64,000 bases of DNA from Hydrogenophaga sp. (GTDB taxonomy: Bacteria > Pseudomonadota > Gammaproteobacteria > Burkholderiales > Burkholderiaceae_C), in contig NZ_JAUSCF010000038.1 of the NCBI RefSeq assembly GCF_030651625.1, positions 1 through 64,000 of the forward strand. The letters run 5' to 3'. The position numbers and the translations under genes are program-made. Below the pieces are notes generated by a model that did not search any database, had not been told where the DNA came from, and saw nothing but the letters and a program-made list of their open reading frames with translations. Below are positions 31,573 through 43,123 of this stretch, piece by piece (the first letter of the stretch is position 1; the number at the start of each line of letters is the position of its first letter).

Positions 31573-34212
31573 ATGAGCCCTGCCTTGAACGCCCCGCTGG
31601 ACAAACACACCCCCATGATGCAGCAGTACCTGGCCATCAAGGCCGAGTACCCGCACACGCTGGTGTTCTACCGCATGGGCGACTTTTATGAGCTGTTCTT
31701 CGGCGATGCCGAAAAGGCGGCGCGCCTGCTCGACATCACCCTGACCCAGCGCGGGCAGTCGGCCGGTGAGCCGGTGGTGATGGCCGGCGTGCCCTTTCAT
31801 TCGGTTGACACCTACCTCGCGCGCCTGATCAAACTCGGTGAATCGGTCGCCATCTGTGAACAGGTGGGCGACGTTACCACCGCGAAAGGCCCGGTTGATC
31901 GCAAGGTGATGCGGGTGGTCACGCCCGGCACGCTGACCGATGCAGGCCTGCTCTCAGACAAGAGCGAGGCGCTGCTGATGGCGGTGCACCCCGGCGCCCG
32001 CACCGGCTATGGCCTGGCCTGGCTGTCGGTCACGCAGGGCATCGTCTTCCTCGCGCAATGCGCCAGTGACGAACTGGCCGACTGGCTGGCCCGCATTGGC
32101 GCGGGTGAATTGCTCTACAGCGCCGAGGTGAGCACCGCCACCGAACAGAAACTGCAGAACCTCGCTGCAGCGCAACAGCCCGGGGGCCAGCGCATGGTCC
32201 CTGTGGTGCGCCCGGCCTGGGCTTTTGATGCGGCGCTCGGTGAGCGCAAACTGCTGGAACAACTGCAGACCGCCAGCCTCGCCGCCTGGGATGCCCAGGC
32301 CCTGTCAGACGCCCACGCCGCAGCCGCCGCCCTGCTGAACTATGCCGAACACACACAGGGCCGGGCGCTCACCCATGTGCGCACGCTGCGCGTGGCTCGC
32401 AGCGACGAGCTGATCGACCTGCCAGCCAATACGCGGCGCAACCTGGAACTGACCCACAACCTGCGCGGTGAGACCAGCCCCACCCTGTTTTCTCTTCTGG
32501 ACGTGTGCTGCACCGGCATGGGGAGTCGCACGTTGCGCAGCTGGATGCTGGAGCCCCGGCGCGAGCGCGCCCAGGCCACCGAGCGCCTGGCCGCCATTGA
32601 AGCGCTGCGCGACGGGCTGTGGCAAAGCCTGCGCCAGACACTCAAAGCCGCCAGCGACGTGGAGCGCATCACGGCACGAACCGCGCTGCGCCAGGTGCGT
32701 CCACGCGAACTCACCGGGCTCACCCAGACGCTGGCGCGCGCGGTGCAGGTGGCCTCTGCACTGCAAGCTGGCCTGCCAAGTGCGCCACCCCTGCTGCAGC
32801 GGATTCACAGCGAACTCACGCCGCCCCCCGACTGCACCGAACTGTTGAAGGCCGCGCTGCTCGACGAACCGGCCGCCCTGGTGCGCGACGGTGGCGTGAT
32901 CGCCGACGGTTTTGACACCGAGCTGGACGAGTTGCGCGGCATACAAAACAACTGCGATGGCTTCCTGATTGACCTCGAAACCCGGGAGCGCGCACGCACC
33001 GGCATCACCAACCTGCGCGTGCAGTTCAACAAGGTGCACGGTTTCTACATCGAGGTCACGCAAGGCCAGATCGACAAGGTGCCCGACGACTACCGCCGGC
33101 GCCAGACGCTCAAGAACGCAGAGCGCTTCATCACGCCCGAACTCAAGGCCTTCGAAGACAAAGCCCTGAGCGCGCAAGAGCGCGCCCTGGCCCGGGAAAA
33201 GTGGCTGTACGAACAACTGCTGGACCAGCTCCAGGTCTGGGTCGACCCACTCACGCGCCTGGCGCGTGCGCTGTCCGAGCTGGACGCACTGTGTGCACTC
33301 ACGGAGCGCTCACTGACCCTGAACTGGATCGCACCCCGTTTTGTGGCGGAACCCTGCATCGAGATCCGAGGTGGTCGCCACCCGGTGGTGGAGGCGCGGC
33401 TCAACGAAACCAGCGGCGGGAGCTTCATCGCCAACGACACGGTGCTGGGCCCGAAACAGCGCATGCAGGTCATCACCGGCCCCAACATGGGCGGCAAGAG
33501 CACCTACATGCGCCAGGTGGCGGTGATCGTGCTGCTGGCCAGCATGGGCAGCCATGTGCCGGCGCAAGCGTGCCGGCTCGGCCCCATTGACGCCATTCAC
33601 ACCCGCATCGGTGCGGCCGATGATCTGGCCAACGCCCAGTCCACCTTCATGGTGGAAATGACGGAAGCGGCACAGATCCTGCATGCTGCCACGCCACAAA
33701 GCCTGGTGCTGATGGACGAGATCGGCCGTGGCACTTCCACCTTTGACGGCCTTGCGCTCGCCAGCGGCATTGCAGCCCACCTGCATGACAAGGCCAAAGC
33801 ATTCACCCTTTTTGCCACCCACTATTTTGAACTGACCGAGTTTCCCGCTACCCACCACGCAGCCGTGAACGTGCACGTGAGCGCAGTGGAAGGCGGTGGA
33901 AAGGGCAACATCGTGTTCCTGCACCAGATTGAACCCGGCCCCGCCAGCCGCAGTTACGGCATCCAGGTGGCGCGCCTGGCCGGCGTGCCGGCCGCGGTGG
34001 TACAGCACGCCCGCCAAGCCCTGGCAGCCCTGGAAGGTCAAAGTGAGAAGAGCCGCCTGCAGGTGGACCTTTTTGCTGCTCCACCGGTGGAAGAGGTGCC
34101 GGAGCAACACCCGCTGGTCTCGGCCATGCAGGCCATCGAACCTGACGCTCTCTCGCCCCGCGAAGCACTTGAACAGCTCTACCAACTGAAAAAAATCGCC
34201 ACTCAGCCATGA
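31573..34212 (+). CDS. mutS: DNA mismatch repair protein MutS
   Basis: [62 protein letters not shown]. Confidence 0.98.
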   Translation: MSPALNAPLDKHTPMMQQYLAIKAEYPHTLVFYRMGDFYELFFGDAEKAARLLDITLTQRGQSAGEPVVMAGVPFHSVDTYLARLIKLGESVAICEQVGDVTTAKGPVDRKVMRVVTPGTLTDAGLLSDKSEALLMAVHPGARTGYGLAWLSVTQGIVFLAQCASDELADWLARIGAGELLYSAEVSTATEQKLQNLAAAQQPGGQRMVPVVRPAWAFDAALGERKLLEQLQTASLAAWDAQALSDAHAAAAALLNYAEHTQGRALTHVRTLRVARSDELIDLPANTRRNLELTHNLRGETSPTLFSLLDVCCTGMGSRTLRSWMLEPRRERAQATERLAAIEALRDGLWQSLRQTLKAASDVERITARTALRQVRPRELTGLTQTLARAVQVASALQAGLPSAPPLLQRIHSELTPPPDCTELLKAALLDEPAALVRDGGVIADGFDTELDELRGIQNNCDGFLIDLETRERARTGITNLRVQFNKVHGFYIEVTQGQIDKVPDDYRRRQTLKNAERFITPELKAFEDKALSAQERALAREKWLYEQLLDQLQVWVDPLTRLARALSELDALCALTERSLTLNWIAPRFVAEPCIEIRGGRHPVVEARLNETSGGSFIANDTVLGPKQRMQVITGPNMGGKSTYMRQVAVIVLLASMGSHVPAQACRLGPIDAIHTRIGAADDLANAQSTFMVEMTEAAQILHAATPQSLVLMDEIGRGTSTFDGLALASGIAAHLHDKAKAFTLFATHYFELTEFPATHHAAVNVHVSAVEGGGKGNIVFLHQIEPGPASRSYGIQVARLAGVPAAVVQHARQALAALEGQSEKSRLQVDLFAAPPVEEVPEQHPLVSAMQAIEPDALSPREALEQLYQLKKIATQP

Positions 34213-35036
34213 CCTATTGCGTCGCCGTCAAACTCAACGCCGGGCTGGTCTTTCTGTCCGACTCGCGCACCAACGCAGGTCTGGACCAGATCAGCACCTT
34301 CCGGAAAATGATCGTCTACGAAAAGCCGGGCGAGCGCTTCATGTGCCTGCTCTCTGCAGGCAACCTGAGCATCTCGCAATCGGTACGCGAAATCCTGCAG
34401 GTGGAACAACTGCACGACCCGGACAATGGTGAGCCGATCACGATCTGGAACGCGCGCAGCATGTTCGACGCCGCACGGGTGCTGGGATCGGCGGTGCGTC
34501 GCGTGTTTGAGCGCGATGGCGAATCGCTCAAGCACGCCGGCGTGGAATTCAATGTGTCCATGATTTTTGGTGGCCAGATCCATGGTGAAGGCATGCGCCT
34601 GTTCCAGGTCTATTCGGCCGGCAATTTCATCGAAGCCACGCCCGAAACACCGTTCTTCCAGATCGGCGAATCCAAGTACGGCAAGCCGGTGCTCGACCGC
34701 GTGATCCACGCTGAAACGCCACTGGACGAAGCCGCCAAATGCGTGCTGGTATCGATGGACTCCACACTCAAGTCCAACCTCTCGGTGGGGCTGCCACTGG
34801 ACCTGGCGGTCTACGAAGCGAACCGCCTTCAGTCCGACAAGATCACCTGCATCGATGACCAGAACCCCTACTTCCGCATGCTGCACGACACCTGGGGACA
34901 GAAATTGCGCGAGGTGTTCGACAGCATCGAACACCCGACCTGGGACGGTAGCCACACCGAGGTGCCGCTGCTGTGCAGCGGCCCGCGCAGCCAGCCTCTG
35001 AAGAAGATCACCAATTCACGCGAGAAACTGATATGA
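34209..35036 (+). CDS. Proteasome-type protease, Anbu/BPH-like
   Basis: [59 protein letters not shown]; catalytic Thr2 after Met; overlaps mutS stop (ATGA). Confidence 0.85.
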   Translation: MTYCVAVKLNAGLVFLSDSRTNAGLDQISTFRKMIVYEKPGERFMCLLSAGNLSISQSVREILQVEQLHDPDNGEPITIWNARSMFDAARVLGSAVRRVFERDGESLKHAGVEFNVSMIFGGQIHGEGMRLFQVYSAGNFIEATPETPFFQIGESKYGKPVLDRVIHAETPLDEAAKCVLVSMDSTLKSNLSVGLPLDLAVYEANRLQSDKITCIDDQNPYFRMLHDTWGQKLREVFDSIEHPTWDGSHTEVPLLCSGPRSQPLKKITNSREKLI

Positions 35037-35085
35037 CCCCCGCGCCGCCTGCGGCGCCACCCCCTACCACGGGGAGACACCAGCC
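35035..35085. repeat. GC-rich REP-like intergenic element
   Basis: acccccgcgccgcctgcggcgccaccccctaccacgggg contains a gcgccgcctgcggcgc palindrome. Confidence 0.45.
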
Positions 35086-35145
35086 GTCTGGCAAAGCCAT
35101 CCCGGCGATGTCTCTGGACAAGGTCACCTCTCTCATTCCACCGCT

Positions 35146-36000
35146 GTGTCCCTGATCGTTTTTTCTCACGCCAACAGCTTCCCTGCCAGCACCTACACCG
35201 TGTTGTTCCGCAGCCTGAGGGCGCGCGGCTTCACCGTGCGCGCGGTCGACAAATTCGGGCACGACCCGGCTTATCCCGTCACCAGCAACTGGCCGCACCT
35301 GGTGCAGCAGCTGGCCGACTTTGCTGCGCCCGAAATTGAACAGCATGGCGACGGAGCCTGGCTGGTGGGTCACTCACTGGGCGGATTCCTGAGCCTGATG
35401 TGCGCTGCCCGCCATCCCCAGCTCGGTGGGCATCTGGTCAAGGGCGTGTTGCTGATCGATTCCCCCGTCCTGGGTGGCTGGCGGGCCCGTACGCTCGAGG
35501 TCATCAAGCGTGCCCAGCTGGTGGGCTCGGTCTCGCCAGGCAAGATCAGCCGCAAACGTCGCGCGCACTGGCCCGATGCGCAAAGCGCTTTTGAACACTT
35601 TGCCCGCAAGAAGGCGTTTGCCCGATGGGAACCCCAGGTGCTGCGCGACTACATCGATCACGGCACCCGTGACGCCGCCACACCACAGGGCATGCAACGG
35701 GTGCTCGACTTCGACCGCGAGGTGGAAACCGCGATCTACAACACCTTGCCCCACAATCTGGACCGACTGCTGCGCCGCCACCCGCTTCAATGCCCTGTTG
35801 CATTCATTGGCGGTACGGAATCCCTGGAAATGAAACAGGTGGGCATGACCATGACCCGAAAGCTGGTGGGCAGACAACATCCTGATCGGCTCATCATGGT
35901 CGAGGGCAGCCACCTGTTTCCCATGGAGCAACCGCACCAGACATCACTGGCAATCGACCAGGCGCTTCAAAGCCTGGGTGCATCGAAGCGCGCTGCCTGA
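35146..36000 (+). CDS. Alpha/beta hydrolase
   Basis: VFSHANSFPASTY, LVGHSLGGFLSLM, VEGSHLFPME. Confidence 0.9.
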   Translation: MSLIVFSHANSFPASTYTVLFRSLRARGFTVRAVDKFGHDPAYPVTSNWPHLVQQLADFAAPEIEQHGDGAWLVGHSLGGFLSLMCAARHPQLGGHLVKGVLLIDSPVLGGWRARTLEVIKRAQLVGSVSPGKISRKRRAHWPDAQSAFEHFARKKAFARWEPQVLRDYIDHGTRDAATPQGMQRVLDFDREVETAIYNTLPHNLDRLLRRHPLQCPVAFIGGTESLEMKQVGMTMTRKLVGRQHPDRLIMVEGSHLFPMEQPHQTSLAIDQALQSLGASKRAA

Positions 36001-36131
36001 CGTGCTTGAAAAGGCATCCACGCACGTTGGCTTCGGCGACTGAAGCGGCAGCAAACCCCGGGTTTTCCGGGCCTCAAATGCCCGGCGCTCCGGTATAACT
36101 GGGCCCAGATGAATTCGATGCCGCCTCGCCC

Positions 36132-38099
36132 ATGACCCCCGTCGTGCCCACAATCGACCGGCACCCCCACATATGGGGCCGCTTGCTGGCATGGCGTCCT
36201 CAAACCCACGCTTTATGGGTGCGCCTTCTGGTCGCGGTTGCGCTCACAGTGCTGGCGGCCTGGATGCGCATCAGTCTGGCACCGGCCGAATCGGGCGGGC
36301 GCTTCATCACGTTCTCGCTGGCGGTGGTGCTGTGCACGATGTACGGCGGTTTTTTTGCCGGCATCGTCAGCACCGTACTGGGCATGTTGCTGGCCAACTT
36401 CTTCCTGGTCGAGCCGTACGGCAGCCTGGTTTTCACCGATCCTTGGGAGGCTCTGTGGCTCAACAGCTGGCACCTGATCACCCAAATGGTCGTCATGGGC
36501 TCCATCGCTCTGGTGCAACGCCAGCACCGACGCTTGCAGGATGTGGCGGACCTCGTGCAGCAAGGGCACAAGCAACTGGAAGACACCTTCGAACACAGCG
36601 CCACGGGCATGGCGCACAGCCACATAGATGGTCGCTGGATCCGTGTGAACCAGACCTATTGCGACTTGGTCGGCTACACCCATCAGGAAGTCCTGGGCAT
36701 GACCTTCAAGGACTTCACGCACCCTGACGACATCGACATTGACCTGCAATACCTCTCGCGCACCCTGTCCGGTGACATCGACCACTACAGCATTGAAAAG
36801 CGCTACATCCACAAGCTTGGACACGTGATCTGGGTGTACCTGACGCTGTCCCTGATCCGCAAGACCGATGGGTCGCCAGACTACCTGATTGCCGTCGTGC
36901 AGGACGTGAGCAGGCGCAAGGCATTCGAGGAGGCGCTCGAAACCAGTGAGAAACTGCTTCGCCAGGCCCAGAACATTGCGCGCATGGCCACCTGGCAGGC
37001 CGACCTCACCACCCAACACTTCCACCTCTTGTGGGGCTCCCACAACATCATGCGTTTGCCGGTGGCCGGGTTGTCCGTCGGCGACATGATCGAAATCACC
37101 CACCCCGACGACCGGGAAACGATGATGAAGAAGTGGTCGCTCGCGGTTCAGGGAAAGCAACCCTACGATCTCGAATACCGTGTGGTGATTGAAGGGGAAG
37201 TGCGCTGGCTGTCCGTACAAGCCGACTTTGAACGCGATGCCCAGGGACGCGCGATCCGTGCACTGGGCGTCACCTACGACATCACGGCGCGCAAACAGGC
37301 CGAACTGGAGGTTCTGCGACTCAATGCTTCACTGGAGCAGCGCATCCAGGCACGCACCCATGCGCTCAAAGGCGCCTACGACGAGCTCGAAAGCTATTCC
37401 TACGCCGTGGCGCACGACCTGCGGTCACCGCTGCGCATCATCAATGGTTTTGCCATGGCGATCAAGGAAGACAACCCCTCGCTGGACCCCGACAGTGTCC
37501 AGCACCTCGAGCGCATCATGGGTGCGAGCAAAAAGATGGGGGAACTCATCGACGGCCTGCTCAAGCTCTCGCAGTTCGCGCGAGGCGAGACGCATCGAAC
37601 GCATGTCAATCTCAGCGCGATTGCCGCACGGCAACTCGAAGAACTGGCCGTTCAGGAACCGCAGCGACATGTGACATGGGAGATCGAGCCCGGGTTGACG
37701 GCCATGGCGGATGCGCCCCTGATTGAAGCCCTGCTGCAGAACCTCCTCAGCAACGCCTGGAAATACACGGCGAAAACAGCCAACGCACACCTCCGGATGT
37801 ACGCCTCGCCACGCAATGGTCAGACCCACTTCTGCATAAGCGACAACGGTGCAGGTTTCGACATGGCGCGCATCGACAAGCTGTTCAAGCCCTTTCAGCG
37901 CCTGCACATGCCACACGAATTCACCGGACTCGGCATCGGCCTGGCCACCGCCATGCGCATCGTGCAGCGCCATGGTGGCGTTCTGCATGGGGAATCTGTC
38001 CCCGGGCAAGGCGCCACTTTCTGCTTCACTCTACCCGACGATCACACGGCAGTTTCTGAAGAACCGCAAATTGCACCGGCTGTGGGTCAGGGCGACTGA
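36132..38099 (+). CDS. DUF4118-like membrane, PAS-containing sensor histidine kinase
   Basis: KdpD/DUF4118-type TM block, two PAS domains, AVAHDLRSPLRIINGFAMAI, LLSNAWKYT, DNGAGFD, GLGIGLAT. Confidence 0.92.
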   Translation: MTPVVPTIDRHPHIWGRLLAWRPQTHALWVRLLVAVALTVLAAWMRISLAPAESGGRFITFSLAVVLCTMYGGFFAGIVSTVLGMLLANFFLVEPYGSLVFTDPWEALWLNSWHLITQMVVMGSIALVQRQHRRLQDVADLVQQGHKQLEDTFEHSATGMAHSHIDGRWIRVNQTYCDLVGYTHQEVLGMTFKDFTHPDDIDIDLQYLSRTLSGDIDHYSIEKRYIHKLGHVIWVYLTLSLIRKTDGSPDYLIAVVQDVSRRKAFEEALETSEKLLRQAQNIARMATWQADLTTQHFHLLWGSHNIMRLPVAGLSVGDMIEITHPDDRETMMKKWSLAVQGKQPYDLEYRVVIEGEVRWLSVQADFERDAQGRAIRALGVTYDITARKQAELEVLRLNASLEQRIQARTHALKGAYDELESYSYAVAHDLRSPLRIINGFAMAIKEDNPSLDPDSVQHLERIMGASKKMGELIDGLLKLSQFARGETHRTHVNLSAIAARQLEELAVQEPQRHVTWEIEPGLTAMADAPLIEALLQNLLSNAWKYTAKTANAHLRMYASPRNGQTHFCISDNGAGFDMARIDKLFKPFQRLHMPHEFTGLGIGLATAMRIVQRHGGVLHGESVPGQGATFCFTLPDDHTAVSEEPQIAPAVGQGD

Positions 38100-39379
38100 G
38101 TCGGCGATACTGGCGGCGACGGAGGCGTTGATCCCTCACTGGTATCACGTGGGTCCATTTGCAGTACCGCCTGCGAACCGCTGCCCATCACCACGTAATC
38201 GGCCTTGGCGGCATCCGGCACAGGAGGTGCTGCGCCGATGCGCTTGAGCGTGTACAGCGCCAGCAACACCAGCACCACTGAAAAAAACACCATCAGGCTG
38301 CTGGGGCCAAACTGGTCCATCACACCGCCGGCCAGTACCGGGCCCACTGCCGCACCCACGCCGTGCACCAGCAGCAGACCGCTGGTGAATTCGAGCAGAC
38401 GGGACGAGTCGATCACGTCATTGACGTGCGCCACACCCAGCCCGTACACCGTGAAAACCAGGCCACCATACAACAGCCCCACGCACACCAGCCAGCCCAC
38501 GTTCAGGGCGGGCAACACAAAGGCCACGCCCGCCAGTGTGGCCGCACCCAGACAGACCCACAACAACACGCTGCGCCGGTCATGGCTGTCGGAATAGTGT
38601 CCCACTGGCCACTGAAAAATGGCCCCGCCCAGAATGGTGGCGGCCATGAAAGCCGCAACACCCGCGTCCGTCAGACCCACGCCCACGGCATACAGCGCGC
38701 CCATGCTGTAGAAAGTGCCATTGAGCAGGCCGGATGCAAAAGCCACCGCCACACCCAGCGGTGAAGCCAGGTAGAGCGTGCGCAGACTGAAAGACGGCGC
38801 TTCCACCGGCGTGGGCTGGCTCACGGGTGTGAGCGTGATCGGCAACAGCGCAAACGAAAACAGCACCGACACCATGGCGAACGGCACAAAGCCCAGCCGG
38901 TCGCCCACCAGGATGAGCCATTGCCCCAGCGCCAGGGCCACGAAGTTCACCGACATATAGGCTGCAAACACCTTGCCCCGGTGCTGGTTGGGCGCCAGGG
39001 CATTCAGCCAGCTTTCCACCACGATGTAGAGCCCCACGAGACACACGCCGGTGATCAGGCGCAGCAGACCCCAGAACCAGGGGTCGATCCACAGCGCGTG
39101 CAGGATCGGCATGGTCGACGCGACCGACGCCATGGCCGCAAACGCGCGGATGTGCCCCACCCGGCGAATGATCATCGGCCCCACGTACGTACCCAGCACG
39201 AAACCGGCAAAGTAAGCCGACATCACCAGACCCAGCGTGAGGCCGGAGAAGTTGGCCAGGCCGGCACGCAGACCCACCACAGAGAACAGCAGGCCCACGC
39301 CCACAATGAGCAAACCCACGCCACTCAAGAGAGAAGACAGTGGCCAGAGCAGCCGGCCGAGTTCGGTTCCCCTGAACAC
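38087..39379 (-). CDS. MFS transporter (YcaD-like)
   Basis: 12-TM pattern; SAYFAGFVLGTYVGPMIIRRVGHIRAFAAMAS, ESWLNALAPNQHRGKVFAAYMSVN. Confidence 0.9.
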   Translation of the reverse strand: MFRGTELGRLLWPLSSLLSGVGLLIVGVGLLFSVVGLRAGLANFSGLTLGLVMSAYFAGFVLGTYVGPMIIRRVGHIRAFAAMASVASTMPILHALWIDPWFWGLLRLITGVCLVGLYIVVESWLNALAPNQHRGKVFAAYMSVNFVALALGQWLILVGDRLGFVPFAMVSVLFSFALLPITLTPVSQPTPVEAPSFSLRTLYLASPLGVAVAFASGLLNGTFYSMGALYAVGVGLTDAGVAAFMAATILGGAIFQWPVGHYSDSHDRRSVLLWVCLGAATLAGVAFVLPALNVGWLVCVGLLYGGLVFTVYGLGVAHVNDVIDSSRLLEFTSGLLLVHGVGAAVGPVLAGGVMDQFGPSSLMVFFSVVLVLLALYTLKRIGAAPPVPDAAKADYVVMGSGSQAVLQMDPRDTSEGSTPPSPPVSPTQSP

Positions 39380-39382
39380 GGG

Positions 39383-40213
39383 TCAGGACACCCAGTCGAT
39401 CCAGCCCATGTAGGCCGTCAGAAGAATCAGCAAACCAAAACCAATGCGGTACCAGGCGAACGGCACAAAAGTGTGGTTGCCAACAAAACGCAGCAACCAG
39501 CGCACGCACACCCAGGCCGATAGCCAAGACACCACCAGCCCCACGGAGAACAGAGGAATGTCGGCGACGCTGAGCAAATGGTGGTTCTTGTAGAGGTCGT
39601 AGGCAGCAGCGCCAAAAAGCATCGGGATGGCGAGGAAGAAACTGAACTCGGTGGCGGCCTTGCGATTGAACCCCAGCAGCATCGCGCCGATGATCGTGGC
39701 ACCCGACCGGCTCACACCCGGCACCAGCGCCGTGCACTGCACCAGCCCCACCTTGAGTGCATCGGTCCAGCGCACACTGTCCACATCGTGCACATGCACC
39801 TTGCTGCCGCGCTTTTGCAGGTGTTCGGCCACCAGAATCACCAGGCCACCCACGATGAAGCCCAGCGCCACCACCACCGGCTGGAACAGCACACCCTTGA
39901 TCACGTCGATGAACAACACACCCGCCAGTGCCGCCGGAAAGAAGCCGATCAGCACGTTCAGAGTGAAGCGCTGAGCCTTGGCTTCACGTGGCAAACCAAC
40001 CAGGGTGCCCCACAGGCGCTCAGCATAGAGCGTGACAATGGCCATGATGGCACCCGTCTGGATCACCACCTCAAACAACTTGACCTTTTCGCCGTGCCAG
40101 TCCAGCAAAGCAGCGGTCAGGATCAGGTGCCCGGTGGAAGAGATGGGCAGGAACTCGGTCAGGCCCTCCACCACCCCCATGATGGCGGCCTTGATCAACA
40201 ACGCAAAATCCAT
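39383..40213 (-). CDS. uppP: Undecaprenyl-diphosphatase
   Basis: [56 protein letters not shown]. Confidence 0.96.
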   Translation of the reverse strand: MDFALLIKAAIMGVVEGLTEFLPISSTGHLILTAALLDWHGEKVKLFEVVIQTGAIMAIVTLYAERLWGTLVGLPREAKAQRFTLNVLIGFFPAALAGVLFIDVIKGVLFQPVVVALGFIVGGLVILVAEHLQKRGSKVHVHDVDSVRWTDALKVGLVQCTALVPGVSRSGATIIGAMLLGFNRKAATEFSFFLAIPMLFGAAAYDLYKNHHLLSVADIPLFSVGLVVSWLSAWVCVRWLLRFVGNHTFVPFAWYRIGFGLLILLTAYMGWIDWVS

Positions 40214-40454
40214 GAAGCATCCGTAGCGGGTGTGTGCCCGAAAAGATTGAACCGACGGCAGGCTGGCCCCAGCTTCAAGGCATCAGCACAGACGCAAGCC
40301 GAAAGGGGAATGAGAGGAGAAGCTGCAAATGCAGCCGTTCCCGGCCTTGGGCATCATGGATACCGGCCTTGTGAGCGACCTCCCGAAGCGCTCTATCCTA
40401 CCCTCAGACCCACCGGACTCCTGTCAGGCGAGCCACAGCTTGTGCCCCCGTTGC

Positions 40455-41042
40455 TCAGGGCGTCTGAACCGGGTCGAGTCGCAACTGCAGTCCACCCGGC
40501 ACCACAGTCACCGGACCGGGCTCGTATCCCCAGCGGCCGAATGCCTTCAGGTCTTCGGGTCGGATGCGATACACCACGAAGTCCCTGAGCAGATCTTCGA
40601 CGAGCACGCCACCCATGCGGCTTGCGTGCTGACCAATCGGGGGTGGCAGGCCGGGCACATCGAAGTCATCGACCCGCACTTCATGGAGCCGCACCGTCTG
40701 GTCCGGGTTGTCGATGCGCAAGCCGAAGCTCAGTGTCAGCTTCCCGCGCGCTGCGCGCGCCGACGGTCTGCCTGCAACGCCCAGCACGTAGTCCAACTCG
40801 GTGCCAATGCGGTTCTCCTCAGGAAGAAGCCTCACACGGGGGGTATTCAGAGAGAGCTCGAAGACCTCCATGAATCGGCGTTGCACCGGAAACTGAACGG
40901 CGATGCGTTCGACCAGCCGGGCCTCCGAGATTTCCAGCGTGCGTGGACCGGGGGATGGCAGGGCGCAGCCGGCCAACACCGACACCGCCCCGACACCACC
41001 CACGGCAAGCAGCGTTCTTCTATTGACTCCGGTGGGGTTCAT
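40455..41042 (-). CDS. DUF1439-like lipoprotein
   Basis: Signal peptide and lipobox VSVLAGCALP; amphipathic beta-rich body; family assigned by eye. Confidence 0.65.
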   Translation of the reverse strand: MNPTGVNRRTLLAVGGVGAVSVLAGCALPSPGPRTLEISEARLVERIAVQFPVQRRFMEVFELSLNTPRVRLLPEENRIGTELDYVLGVAGRPSARAARGKLTLSFGLRIDNPDQTVRLHEVRVDDFDVPGLPPPIGQHASRMGGVLVEDLLRDFVVYRIRPEDLKAFGRWGYEPGPVTVVPGGLQLRLDPVQTP

Positions 41043-41209
41043 GCGGGTTCCTGGCGAGGTGAAGCAGCTGAGTGAAACATCCTACCTCCACCCCGTTTTT
41101 GAATCAGTTGGAGGCAAAGAGTTCGAACGGGATCGACGGCGCCCACGACGGGTCAACGGGCGTTGAGCCACACCATCAGGCCCCGCAGCGGTTCATGCCC
41201 GACGTGGGG

Positions 41210-41510
41210 CGATCCGGTTCCACGCATTTTGCAGCGGCCTCTGGTGGAGAATGCACTGAATCACGGGCTGGCGTCCCACCTCAACGGCGGAAAGGTGCAA
41301 GTCACCGCCAATGCCGAGAACGGCCAACGCAAGCTTGCGGTGCGTGACAATGGGATGGGCTGTTGCGAACCCACGCGCCGCATTTCGGCATCTCACAGGT
41401 TCCATGTTGTTCGAGGGGAAGATTGGCTGAAAGGGGCAGATGATCACCAAGGCGCCGCCGGGCAAAGGCACCACCTCCCTCTTCAACCACCGCCCTCGGA
41501 ACATTTCCGC
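41210..41510 (+). pseudogene. Frameshifted remnant of a LytS/YehU-type histidine kinase C-terminus
   Basis: LVENALNHGLASHLNGGKVQVTANAENGQRKLAVRDNGMG, then in another frame THAPHFGISQV and later PPGKGTTSLF; no HisKA region upstream. Confidence 0.65.
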
Positions 41511-41739
41511 GATGGCGCATTGAACCAGACCGCCGAGCACCTACGGCGGCATTGCCAAAACAGGATACGCAACCCGACTCACCGATCAAGGGATATCAGC
41601 GAATGCATGCAGGGCAACAGGAGGGAGCGATCGAAGCAGGCGCAGCAAGGTGCGTCTTCAGAGAGCACGTTCTTTCGGGGAAATTCGAGCGACCGATCCT
41701 TTCCCTGCAAGGCCCTTGCGAGACCCTCGAGGCGCGGGC

Positions 41740-42531
41740 ATGACATTCTTGCCGGACGAAACTGCGGTGCGTGCATGGCTGGACGAACACCGCTTCGAGC
41801 ATGTGATCTTCGTGTCACCCCACCTGGACGACGCGGTCTTCTCTGTGGCCGGGTTTCTGAGCGGAGCACCGGAACGCTCGGAAGTCATCACGCTGTTCAC
41901 GGAGGCCCTGCCCGGTCAGTCATCCAACTGGGCCCGCGCAGCAGGTTTTGGTGACAGCGCGGCCGAGCATGCCGCACGCAGGCAAGAGGACATTCTCGCC
42001 ATGCGAAGCATCGGGTGCCGCTTCCAGCACCTGGGTCTGCGGCCAGGCGACCTGAGCGAGGCACGCGCCACCCGACTGGTCCAAACGCTGGAACGGGCGC
42101 GTCCTGCGGGGCTGGACAACACCCTGGTGCTGCTGCCTGCCGGTGCAGGCAACCCTTCACCGCGGTCGGCAATGCTGGTGGGACTGGCCCTGCGTATCCT
42201 GCGACGCCCCGGCAGCGCCTTCTTGCCGCACGGCGAACATGTGCAGACCCGCGACCGACTGTGGCATGCACTGGCGGGCAGCACAGCCCGCATCGGCTTT
42301 TACGCGGAACTGCCCTATGCCTGGTCACAAACCAACCACCAGTTGCAGCAGCACTTGCTCTCCGACCTGGGTTGCCGGACAGACCTGATTGAACTGAAGC
42401 CGGACACGGTAGAAAAAAACCGCCTGGCCGACCTGTACCGCTCCCAGCTGGCTCTGGTACTGGGCAGGCGATCAGCCTATCGCAGACGGGTGCTCTCCCG
42501 CAACGAATGCCTGTGCATCGTCCCTATGTGA
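41740..42531 (+). CDS. PIG-L family deacetylase
   Basis: VIFVSPHLDDAVFSVAGFL (PHxDD), RRQEDILAMRSIG, FLPHGEHVQTRDRLW. Confidence 0.85.
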   Translation: MTFLPDETAVRAWLDEHRFEHVIFVSPHLDDAVFSVAGFLSGAPERSEVITLFTEALPGQSSNWARAAGFGDSAAEHAARRQEDILAMRSIGCRFQHLGLRPGDLSEARATRLVQTLERARPAGLDNTLVLLPAGAGNPSPRSAMLVGLALRILRRPGSAFLPHGEHVQTRDRLWHALAGSTARIGFYAELPYAWSQTNHQLQQHLLSDLGCRTDLIELKPDTVEKNRLADLYRSQLALVLGRRSAYRRRVLSRNECLCIVPM

Positions 42532-42537
42532 AGCGCG

Positions 42538-42978
42538 TTAGCGGTAGCCGTGGCCGTACCTGTGACCATCGTATCGTCGATCACCGCGGTCGTGCCGATC
42601 ACGCCGGCCATCCCACTGGGAGCGATGGCTCGGGCGTTCGTAGTAGATCGGTGGCGGCGTCACCACCACTGGGCGGACGCCCCGGTGATAAACCGGCGGC
42701 GGTGCGTAATAAACCGGTGGCGGCGCGTAATAGACCTGCGGCGGCGCGTAGTACACAGGAGGCGGCGCGTAGTAAACGGGCGGGCGGTGGTAGCCATGGC
42801 TGTTGGAAACGCCCAGGCTGATGCCCGGCGCGTGCACGCCTACGGAAAACTGCACGTCGCGCGCATGCGCCTGGGTGCTCGAAATGGCCCATGCCCCAGC
42901 TGCAAGGGCGGCCAGCGAAAGGGCTCGGGCCCAAGCCGAAGTGCGGCTCCAGGGTTTGTTCAAAGTCAGGCTGTTCAT
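42538..42978 (-). CDS. Secreted Tyr/Pro-rich repeat protein
   Basis: Signal peptide ending TQAHA; four VYYAPP(P/Q) units then HRSQWDGRRDRHDRGDRRYDGHRYGHGYR. Confidence 0.7.
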   Translation of the reverse strand: MNSLTLNKPWSRTSAWARALSLAALAAGAWAISSTQAHARDVQFSVGVHAPGISLGVSNSHGYHRPPVYYAPPPVYYAPPQVYYAPPPVYYAPPPVYHRGVRPVVVTPPPIYYERPSHRSQWDGRRDRHDRGDRRYDGHRYGHGYR

Positions 42979-43123
42979 GGTGGGCTCCTGGTTGCGGGGC
43001 GATTCTGTGTCCCGTAGAAGCATTACAGACAATTCCCCGGTAACCTGTACCGCATGCTTGGTCAAAGACGTTGCAAAACGTAAGCAGAACGCCGTTGTTA
43101 CACCTCCAGCACCCTTTTCCGTC

